Assembly: GCA_964007475.1 (NCBI GenBank) | Contig: OZ023273.1 | Location: 64,862,108-64,926,107, forward strand | Length of the DNA: 64,000 bases | Source of the DNA: Hybos culiciformis | Lineage: Eukaryota > Arthropoda > Insecta > Diptera > Hybotidae | Reading direction: 5' to 3' | Shown here: in pieces, positions 14,501 through 26,500 of the stretch | Position numbering within the stretch: position 1 is the first letter of the stretch | How the letters are laid out: the number at the start of each line of letters is the position of its first letter | Position numbers and translations under genes: made by a program | The notes under the pieces: model-generated | The model's database searches: none | Told to the model about the DNA's origin: nothing | What the model saw: only the letters and a program-made list of their open reading frames with translations

Positions 14501-17500
14501 CGCTTACGGCAAGATACTTTTGAATAAAAGTTGGGGTAGCTCGGAATTGGAACTCTAAAGGACTTCTTTTTTCGATATTAAAATGTAGTTTAAGGTTTTA
14601 GCTTTCACCAAAAAACAAAAAAAGTATATGTTTTTCGGCCAGTTCTTTTTATATTTACATTCAAACTTTAAAGTCGATTTCCCAAAACTAGGTTTTCGGG
14701 ATTTACAACAAAATAATTTCGTGGCGACGATATGAAACGATGGGATGTGTTTGCATATGACGACATCCCAATTTGATAATAAATAAATAAGTTAGCTTAT
14801 CAAAATAATGAATGAATAATATCACATCATATTTCTTCTAACTTAATTTAAAACTAAAAATAAAATTAGAATTTTTTTAATTTATTTAATAATTTTTAAT
14901 AAAAAAAATATATAATTAAAATTATATTATTCTTTTTACAAAATAAAACAGTTTTTTTGTTCTGACTACTGTTCAAGGTTTGCTTTACGAACTAGATTTA
15001 TGTATTCAGTTACAGAAAATTAAATGAAAATTTATGCAAAAAAATAAAGCGTTAAAATAATAACTTTAGTAACAAAATTTACGAATAGTACAAAAATTGT
15101 ATTATTTAAAAAAATTGATATAACTTGTTTAGTGGGAAGATAAATGTTCATAATTTTATAATCATTTGAGTTAATGTAATACAATGTATTAATTTATATA
15201 TCATTAATATAAATATATGATTATTTTTTTTAATTTATAATATATTATATTACGCTTGAACAGAATTTTTAATTTAAAATGATATAATATTTTCGCGCAA
15301 AAAATTTTGTGTCTAATATTCTTTTATGATTTTTTATGTACGTATGAATCAGATTTCGATAAAAAATTAAGGATCATGCAGAAATATGAAGTCATTATCA
15401 AAGAAATAGGCAGAAATCAGGTCAATCTCTTGATTAGTTATCTTCTTTGGGCTTTACTTTATCTGAAACAAAAAGAAATAACCAGATGTGTGATTATATT
15501 ATTCTCTACACAAATAGTATACTTGTATTGACATAATGTTCTAATACTAGAAATTAATTTTTTTAATTATAAAATATTTTTAATTTTATTTCCAGCCAAC
15601 GGACAATACAGGAGACAAAAGGCTGGGACGTTTTCCGAGATCCGCCTTTAAAAATTGATAGTGGCTCAACAGCGAATCAAGCATGTTTAGATTTGACTGT
15701 AAAAATTTTAAAAGTATTCGCTTATTTAATAACATTTATAATAGTTTTGGGAGGTGGAGTTATAGCAAAAGGCTGTGTTCTATTTATGACATCACAATTA
15801 CGTAGAAATAAGAAATTATCATATTGTAATAAAGATTTAGGCCGGGACAAACAATTTGAAGTAACGTTACCCGAAGAAGAACGTATCGCATGGACATGGG
15901 CAATATTAATAGCATATGCAGTACCAGAAATTGGTGCCCTAATTCGATCAGTTCGAATTAGTTTTTTCAAATCGGTTAAAAGACCACAGGCATCACATTT
16001 TCTATTTATTGTTTTAATGGAATCGCTTAGTGTAATTGGAACAGTTTTGCTTATGTTTATTATTTTACCAGAGATCAATGCCATTCAAGGAGCTATGCTA
16101 ACGAATTGCTTATGCGTAATACCAGGTAAATTGCCTGAAATAAAACTAGATTAAGGAGAAATTATTAATAAATTTGTTTTTATAAAACTTTTAGGTATTT
16201 TTGGATTATTATCAAGGACCGCTAAGGAAGGAAAGAGAGCTATAAAAGCAATAGTAGATATTGCTGCAATAGCAGCTCAAATCACAGGTTTTGTTGTTTG
16301 GCCAATGTTAGAAAATCGTCCAGCTCTTTGGGTTATTCCGATTGCATCCCTTATGATATCATGCGGTTGGTGGGAGAATTATGTATCGTCACAATCATCA
16401 TTAGGATTTATTCGGTCACTCGGGAGAATCAAAGACGATCAAAAATATACTCGCTATTTTAACGGAATGTTCCTGCCAATTTTGAAAATATTCTTATTTT
16501 TATGTACAACATTATTAACTATTTGGATTCGTGGAGATGATCCAACTAATGTATTCACTTTATTTCCTGATAGTTTTGGTCCTCATAAAATAACTATTGA
16601 CGAAGTTATCCTGGGTTCCGGTCAACGAATCCCAGATTTACCAGAGGCTGCTCAAATTGCGGATACAGTTGAAGTTGATGCGTTTTATTATACTTCCATT
16701 TATGTTATACTTTTACAAATTTTAGCTTCCTACTTATGCTACATTTTCGGGAAATTTGCTTGCAAAATTTTAATTCAAGGATTCAGCTATGCATTCCCAG
16801 TCAACTTAACAATTCCCGTTTCGGTTTCACTTCTAATTGCTGCTTGTGGAATACGTAATGGTGATCCTTGTTTCTTTCATGGAACGATGCCAGATTATTT
16901 ATTTTTTGAAAGTCCTTCATTATTTAATTTAGATGATTTCATATCAAAACAAATGGCTTGGGCTTGGATATTATGGCTTTTAAGTCAAACTTGGATTAGT
17001 TTACATATTTGGACACCAAAATGCGAAAGACTGGCCACTACGGAAAAATTATTTGTGAAACCCATGTACGACTCATTATTGATCGATCAATCAATGGCCT
17101 TGAATCGTCGGAGAGATGATCAAGCAGACGTTAAAACGGAAGATTTAGATGAAATTCAAAAAGAAAAGGGTGATGAGTATTATGAAACAATTTCAGTACA
17201 TACAGATGGCTCTGCAATTCAAAAGCCTCAAATTAAATCATCAGATCATATAACTAGAATTTATGCTTGTTGTACAATGTGGCATGAAACCAAAGATGAA
17301 ATGATGGAGTTTTTAAAATCTATTATGCGGTTAGACGAAGATCAGTGCGCTCGACGAGTTGCGCAAAAATATCTCAGAGTTGTTGATCCAGATTATTATG
17401 AATTTGAGAGTAAGTTAAATTTGATCTTATAATTTTGCAGTGCATTAATTTTTTTATTTTAGCTCATATCTTTTTTGATGATGCTTTTGAGATATCCGAT

Positions 17501-20500
17501 CACAGTGATTCTGATATTCAAGTTAATCGTTTTGTTAAGCTATTGGTGGCTACAATTGATGAAGCTGCTTCAGATATTCATCAAACAACTATTAGGTTAC
17601 GGCCACCAAAAAAATCTCCTGCACCTTATGGTGGTCGTTTGGTTTGGATTCTGCCAGGAAAAACGAAAATGATAGCTCACTTAAAGGATAAGGACAGAAT
17701 ACGTCATCGTAAACGTTGGTCTCAAGTAATGTACATGTATTACTTGCTGGGACATCGTCTAATGGAACTTCCAATATCAGTTGACCGAAAAGATGTTGTA
17801 GCTGAAAACACTTATTTATTAACATTAGACGGAGATATTGATTTTCAACCAATTGCTGTCACATTGCTTGTAGATTTGATGAAAAAAAACAAAAATTTAG
17901 GAGCCGCTTGTGGACGTATTCATCCAGTTGGTTCAGGACCAATGGTGTGGTATCAATTGTTTGAATATGCTATTGGTCATTGGCTTCAAAAAGCAACAGA
18001 ACATATGATTGGTTGTGTACTCTGTAGTCCCGGTTGTTTCTCATTGTTTCGTGGCAAAGCTTTGATGGATGATAATGTTATGAAAAAATATACAACAAGA
18101 TCGGACGAAGCTCGGCATTATGTACAATATGATCAGGGAGAAGATCGATGGTTATGCACCTTACTTCTTCAAAGAGGTTATCGTGTAGAATATTCAGCTG
18201 CTTCAGATGCCTATACTCATTGCCCAGAGGGATTTAATGAATTTTACAATCAGCGGCGACGATGGGTTCCATCCACTATCGCGAATATTATGGATTTATT
18301 AGGAGATTCTAAACGTACAATTAAAATTAATGACAATATCTCTATGATATATATATTTTATCAGATGATGTTGATGGGAGGTACGATACTTGGTCCCGGA
18401 ACTATATTTCTTATGTTGGTGGGAGCTTTTGTAGCTGCCTTCCGAATCGATAACTGGACTTCTTTTCATTACAATATAGTACCAATTTTATTATTCATGG
18501 TTACCTGCTTCACATGCAAGTCAAACATTCAGCTCTTAGTTGCTCAAATCCTGTCGACAGCATATGCTTTAATTATGATGGCTGTAATAGTTGGAACAGC
18601 ATTACAATTAGGCGAGGATGGCGTTGGTTCTCCTTCGGCAATTTTTTTAATAGCTATGACAGGATCCTTCTTTATAGCAGCCTGTTTGCATCCACAAGAG
18701 TTTTGGTGTATTACAGCTGGATTAATTTATTTGCTTTCAATCCCCTCTATGTACTTACTATTAATTTTATACTCAATTATAAATCTAAATGTTGTATCTT
18801 GGGGCACAAGAGAAGTTGTTGCAAAAAAAACGAAAAAAGAGATTGAAGCAGAAAAGAAAGCAGCTGAAGAAGCTTCCAAACGAGTTAAACAAAAAAGCCT
18901 TCTAGGATTTTTACAAAACAGTTTAGGTGATAATCCCGATGAAGAAGGTTCTATTGAAGTATCTTTGGCTGGATTATTCCGATGTATGTTTTGCACTCAC
19001 GGTAAAACAAGCGATGAAAAAGTTCAACTAACTCATATAGCTGATTCATTGAACGCAATACAAAAACGATTAGAAAACTTAGAACACGCAATAGATCCAC
19101 ATGGGAGTCATACACATCATCATCATCACAGAAGAAGGACAACGTCTGCGGGATCGAAAGATCATCATTTAGCTTCAGTTGCAGAAAAATCTGGTGATGA
19201 CTCAGGTGAGTCAAGTTCAGAATCATCAAATCAACATCGAGAAGAGCGAGACTTCTTAACAAATCCATATTGGATAGAAGATCCAGAATTACGCAAAGGA
19301 GAAGTAGATTATATGTCAAGTTCTGAAATTCAATTTTGGAAAGATCTAATTGATAAATATTTGTACCCAATTGATCAAGATAAAGAAGAACAGGTAATAT
19401 AAATTGTCATAAACTTTGAAACTTTGTTTGTTTTCAGAATATCAAAGGCCATCAATAAACTAATAAAATCCAGTTTTAAGATCTCCTGTGACATTATATT
19501 ATATAATATGTATTAATGTATAAAATGACTTATTAAGTTTAAAAAACATATATATTACATTATTTTTTTTAAAAATAATTCCTATTCTTTGCAACTATTT
19601 TTTGTTTATTTCGTTTTTCAAAAGATTTGATAAAAAAAACAGACTTATTATATAATTTTCTTCCAATACATATCGATGATCAGGAGTTAAACGAAGTATA
19701 TTCGCAGAAAATAAATCAGGAAGTTTGTTTGTTTTAAGTCCATTTTAAAATTGAGTATCTAATTTCATTATTGGAAATATCTCTTTTTATGTCCAATCTA
19801 GATTTGTTTTAGAGTTATTTAAAATAAATTTAAATGATTTTTTTTACACACAAAGATATTTGTAGACGAAATAACTCACAAGGTATAATACTCAAAGTCA
19901 ACAAAATTTTGGTGTTAAATAAATTAAATGTGAATTTTTATTTTTTAGTTAAGAATATAATATTTTAAGAACATAATTAATCTTATTTTCGAACTGGAAA
20001 TTATTTTAGGCAAGAATAGCAACTGACTTAAAAGAGTTACGTAATTCATCCGTTTTTGCATTTTTCATGATAAATGCATTATTTGTTTTGATTGTATTTT
20101 TGTTACAATTAAATAAGGATAATTTACATGTTAAATGGCCCTTTGGTGTTAAAACAAATATAACTTACGACGAAACTACACAAGAGGTAAATTTCATTTA
20201 AAAATTGGGATTTCAAGTGATTTTATTAACAAATCATACCGTAAAATGCCAGTCAATTTACAAAACGTAAACATATAGTTATATAGATAACAAGTAGAAA
20301 GCTTAGTAAAAAATTTAAATAAATATAAGTAACAAAAATTGTTAAGCTGTATTTTCTTAAAATTTAATCAAAAATTATAAACAATATAAACAATTTTATC
20401 ATAATTTAATGTAAAATAAACAAAACATTCCTAAAAATGCGAAAACAAGTTCATAATAAAACGATGACTGCCTTTATTTTCAAATTATCAACTTAACGCA

Positions 20501-23500
20501 GATAACTCGTGTAATTATAATACAAGGTTTAATATTGAACAGAAGATAAGAATTTCTTTATAAGATAGAAAGTTTTCGTATTTTGAAAAACAGAAAACAC
20601 TAAATAGATGTTTTTTAAGGACATTATTGAATAAAATGATTATAAGTTAATACAGTTTAACAATCAATTTCTTAAATCAATTTTTAGTAATCAGTATAAA
20701 AATATAAGTATAGTTCTCGCCTAAGTTGTGGTATTTTATTATTTTTACATTGTATATTGTATGGATTATTTTATATTAAATATGTTTTTCTACTTTGAGT
20801 TAGAAATTATAAAAATTTTATTATTTCGTTATTTTATTTATAGTTTGGTTAAACTCGACGTGACGTAAGAAATATTAAATGTATGAAAATGTATGAACGC
20901 ACAGTTTCGACGTTAACGACGTTAATGACGCTAACGTGAAATTATATGATCATTAACGTCATTAACGTTTGCGTCGCGTCCGTCGCGTCCAGTTTGCCCA
21001 GGCTGTTAATTCATTAAAATTTAAAGAAAAAACTGCAAATTTTACATTATACGTAAATATTTAAATACCAAATCAAGGACCATATAAAGAGAACATACAA
21101 TAGTTAAATATTTATAATATTAAATAATCATAATAATAATTTATCAAGCCTTAGTTTTTTAAGACATTCTGTTAGATTTTACCCCATTTTCATTGTGTAG
21201 TAATGAAATATAATAATAATTTTATTTATAATGATACTCAATACATACATAGCATTATATTTATTATTGGCTTTTAAAATCATTTCATTATTCTATATAT
21301 TACATATTAGACTTTTTCTAATTTTTTTTCCAGCTTAAGCATCGATTAAATCAAAGTGTTGCAATCAGTTGAAAAATTTAAATGAAATGAAATGAAATAT
21401 TAATTTTGTTTTAAATTTTTGAAAGGTCTTCTAGTTATTAACGACTAGTTTTCTATGTATTAAAATTAAATTGCCCATTGGGAATAAAAATGTAGTTCTA
21501 TGATTTAAATTTAAAGGATTTCAACACTTTGATTCGTATAATAATTATATTTAAGTATTATATTGTGTAATTGAAATTTGAAATTAAGTATAAGAACGTA
21601 AGTTGACACTAAAAATCGCTTGAAAATCCCAATTTATTAAAATAATACTAACACAAATTTTTTTTTTTTATTTTTTTTCTCTAAATATTACGCTTAAACA
21701 CTTGAAAATATTGCTTTTTGTATTATGGAATTCTATACGATATTTAACTATTTGTCGCTATTATGAATAATGTTTGTGTCAACATTGTTTGCTGTTATCA
21801 TTGCAAATTTTGGTGCGATACTGAAAACTATATATCAATGTCAAACTGATAATCACTATTTACGAAAAATAAAAATATGTATATTCAATTTCGACGAAAT
21901 TTTGACTAATATTTATGCAACAGGCAAGAATCGCAAGAGATTTAATTGACTTAAGGAATAAATCTGTTTTTGCATTTTTTATGTTTAATGCATTATTCGT
22001 TTTAATTGTATTTTTATTACAACTGAACAAAGATAAATTACATATTGAATGGCCATTGGGTGTGAAAACCAATATAACGTACATTGAAGAGACATCTGAG
22101 GTTAACAAAAAGTTTTATATGTTTTTTGATTTAATAATGTTAACGTTTTGTTTTTGTTTTTGGTTCCCTATAAAATTTCAAAATTTTCTAACGTATCCAA
22201 TTTTTTTTTTTTTTTTTTTTTTTTATTATATATAATTTTTTTCTGTAAACACATTCCGATTGGTTTGGAATAATTTTCCATTTTTTTTTTATACTAAATT
22301 TGTTATAAAAAAGTTCTTTGTCAGATATATTATTGGTTTCGTTATTATTATAATTTTTTTATTAAATTAATTCTTAATAAATTATTTTGTTTATATTTTT
22401 ACTAATTATTGTTTAAATAATGAAAAAAATTATAAAAATTTCATTTTTCCCAGACCTATCTTTTTGAGTTTCCTGATTTTTTTTTTATTTTAATTTTTTT
22501 CGTATGCTTTCGAAATTTATGTATTAACCTTTAAATTAAAAAAAAAATTATATCGCCTTACTATCGGGAACAGTGCAAAAAAAATTACTTTATTATTTAG
22601 CCATTGTACATGCATTATGTAATTTAAATAATAAAATATCGATTTAAACAAAAATATGTCACAACAACCATACAGAATGACCCATATGAGCACAAAAACA
22701 CATTACATACTAAATATACCTATACAAACTAGGAAATATCAATCACATTTTCAATATTTAAATTCTAATTTAAAATTATAAATTTCAAGACTTGAAGTAC
22801 ATAATATAATACAGTTTTTCGAAATTATGAATAAGGCTCATTTTTGTTATAAAATTCATATTTACAGGCAAGCTCAACTATGAAAATACTATTAACTATA
22901 GGGACGAAAGTTCTAAAAAAGTATTAATCTCCTTTAGTGACTAGGAAAGGACTCCCAAAAAACGAATATGAACTCAATAAATGAAAAATCCGTTTTTTTA
23001 ATTCATTTTATATGTCCTTTCCCTATATATATATTTTACTTATGATTTTCTTTATTCCCTCCGTCGATTTAATTTTCTTTTTCAGTTTTATTTTTTTTCG
23101 GTTTTATTTTTACTTTTTTTTTTTTACTAATTTTTACTATTTTTTTTATTCTTTTTTAACTTTTCCTGAACGGTAAATAAATATAGAAGTTAAACTTGTC
23201 ATATTATGAAAATGTATATTATAAAAATGTATGATTATGACCAGGATAAAAAGGTATCTTCCGCATGTTTAAAATATTTACATAAATCAATGAAGAATGA
23301 TAAAATTGTAGTGTTATTACATTAATAAAACGCACCAATTGTTTTCAAATAAGATAAAAGTTCTTGCCGTCATTTATTGTATGATGTACTTAGGTACTTT
23401 TTTTTTCAATGAGTAAATTTTTTTTAAATTTGTTTATCGTCAAACTTTAATGTTGAAATTTTTTTGGAAGAATATGGTTAGAACAAAATAAATAGAACTT

Positions 23501-26500
23501 TGGAAAAAATTCAATACACACATAATGTACATATTAATAGTGAAAAAAATATTTTAGTGCTTATCTTTGTCAAACATATTTTTATAATTCGTATTGTAAA
23601 AATATCAATCGATGAAAGAAAATTTCCAAAGTTTTTTTTTATTAAAACAGCAATGTAAAACGAACATGCATTTCAAAAATATCATGTATATACATGCAAA
23701 CATACATATATAATATGAAAACAGTATGCTTTGTGCACTATATTGCTTGATTCATTCATTCTCATGCACTTTTTCAGCTTTAGAAACATTAATTTAACAT
23801 TTAGAGATTTAGAAAGTTAAAGATCATATCTTTACATTATATCTAGAAATATTTTGTAAAATATTTATTTTTAGGTCTTTAAATTGTGGCTGGCACGTAA
23901 AAAAAAACAGTAATAATTCTATAATAAGTAATTCTAGATCTCCATTAAATTATATAAATAAAAATAAAACGTTACTAAATATCGTTTTTTTTTTTATTTC
24001 GAAACTTCTATTTTTTTTTATCAAATTTGTTTGACCCTTAGCCAAATCGAAGCGGTAAATAATAAAAAAACTATTTTTTTATAGTTTTCTCATTTAACTT
24101 AAGGCGAAAGACGGGTTTATCTTTTGCTTGTTATGAACATATAAATTCATAGTCAATTTTTGTCTTTAAACAGGCTACCCACTCAAATTGTGCCCCAAGT
24201 AATTTGCACAAAAAAGTTCTAGAATATTAATAGAAATTATAGTAAAAAGTTTGTACAAAAAATAAATTTTTAAATGTTAAATTTTTTATTTTTAATGCAT
24301 GGTTTTTATTTCTTTTTAATTTGGCTGTAGTTTGGTTATATTATGTAAATTAATAGATTTTGGAATGACTTGAGTATATTGTTAATAACTAATAATTTGA
24401 AACATGTTTATATTTTGTTAATTTAGTAAATATTTTTTCTTTTATAAATTTTCAACAATACCATTAGGTTCACATTTCAAAGGAATATCTTCAGCTTGAA
24501 CCAATTGGTCTTGTTTTTGTGTTCTTCTTTGCATTAATTTTGATCATACAGTTTGTGGCTATGTTATTCCATCGTTTTGGCACTTTGTCACATATTTTAG
24601 CATCAACTGAATTGAATTTATGTTTCAAAAAGAAATCCGAAGATTTATCACAAGATGCATTAATAGATAAAGTAAGTAAAACTAGATAAATTTTTTTTAA
24701 GAAATTACCAAATATACCAAAAATTTTAAATTTAATTATCGGCACAAATTATTGCAAAAATCTTAAATATTAACATGGATTTATGCATATTAATCTATTA
24801 CATTATTTAATATATTATCTATTGGCCAAAGATATTGTGTTTAATAAATTCTGTTAAATTGGTAGAACAATAATTCATAAAGCTTACCAATCAACAACAA
24901 ATAATTGTAGATTATTGTATATGTAAACTAAATTTGTTATTAATTAAGAGTTCTGTATACACAAAAATACATTGACACGAGTCAATACTTATATCACGAG
25001 ACCGAAGGTCAGAGTAAACATATTTCTGTAACAAGGAATAACGAAAATTTTTTAGCAAAAAAAAAAAAAAATTCACCTCCCTCTTACAAGGTGCCTTTCT
25101 GATTCCTTTTACTTAATTTTTTTTCGCGGGTTTTTTTAAAATCCAAAATTAAGTACTTTTTTAAGAACAAAGTGAGTTCATTTCGTTTTATTTTCGACTT
25201 AAAACTATTTTCTTATTTTTAAAATTTTTGAAAACCGTAAAATTACTTATATTTTACAATTTTTTTAATTTTTTGTAAAGACAAAAAATTATCATAGTCA
25301 CCTGGTTCTTTTATAAAATAAATGCATTGTTTACATTTATTTGGCCTTAAGCGCGTCATAGTTTCCCTTAAATACTCAATACTAATAAATAAAAATCATA
25401 TGATTTTTGTTTTGCTTTAATTTTTTCGGTTTTAAGGATGTGAGAATTTTTTTTAAAGCTTAAAGCTAATTTGAATTTCAACCGCTAGTGATTTAAATGT
25501 GAAAAATTAAAATAATAATTTAAATTAACTTTTACCAATTTTTTAGTTCTCAATTTGATGAATTTTAAACAGTTTGAAAAATGTAAATTAAGAGTTCCTC
25601 CTAAAAACTTTCTTAATTATATTAAAATATTACAGGATAAGTTTGCTAAAAATTTCGATTTACATGTAACAGAAAATAATTTAGTAAGTAAATTAGCTTC
25701 CCTTCTTACAAAAGTTGAATGTAATTTCAAATGTTGTGAAAATTTCAATAAAATTTATTTAATTCATTTTTTTATACGTGAGCGCATATATTTCATTTTC
25801 AATTTTTTTAATAAAAATGTAAAAATTAGAAAAAATAGAAATAAAATGTTGTCTGTGATGAGTTTATAAAATTAAAAGTCTTGTTTTATTTCGTAACTTT
25901 TAAAAAAGCAACCATCTCATCCCTGATCATTTTTATTCAACACAATGATAGATTTTGAGTAAAAAAAAACATAGATTTTTTGGCGGGACGAAATAAATTT
26001 TCTATGGCAGATACTTTACTTTATGAAATAGGTGTACAATGCCGAAGGTCGAGTGATATAAATTGACAAGTGTCAATGTATTTTTGTGTAAATACAGAAC
26101 GAGTTGTTTAACAAATTTTGTTTACATATCCAATATACTGTTTTAATGCGTAGGGGAGAGGTAGTTGCAAAGAGAGAATATTTTTTCTTCTCATTTTTTC
26201 TCTTTTTTTTTTGTATTTGGCTGTATTGAAATATTGTGAGAGATATTATGTTTGTTTAGGTATTACGTAATATCATAGATTAAGAATACAGAAAGATGGG
26301 AACTTCATACGACATTATTTTTGGTATTTTTATGTGAATGTGTTAGTAAAACAAAATAAAATACCTGATAATTATCAATATATGAAAAGAATTTTATTTA
26401 GTTTTACTAACACCTTCACATAAAAATACCAAAAAAGACTGAAAAAATGTTGTATGAAGCTTCCAATCTTTCTGTATTCTTAATCTATGGTAATATTCAA

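Noticed and set aside
18951..19370. 139-codon antisense frame in CHS1 exon 4
   Set aside because: The sense strand is well-conserved chitin synthase; the antisense peptide resembles nothing.
22101..22235. Extension of exon 5b as a longer open frame into a poly-T tract
   Set aside because: Exon 5a and the family both end at 177 nt, and the extension is low-complexity Phe.
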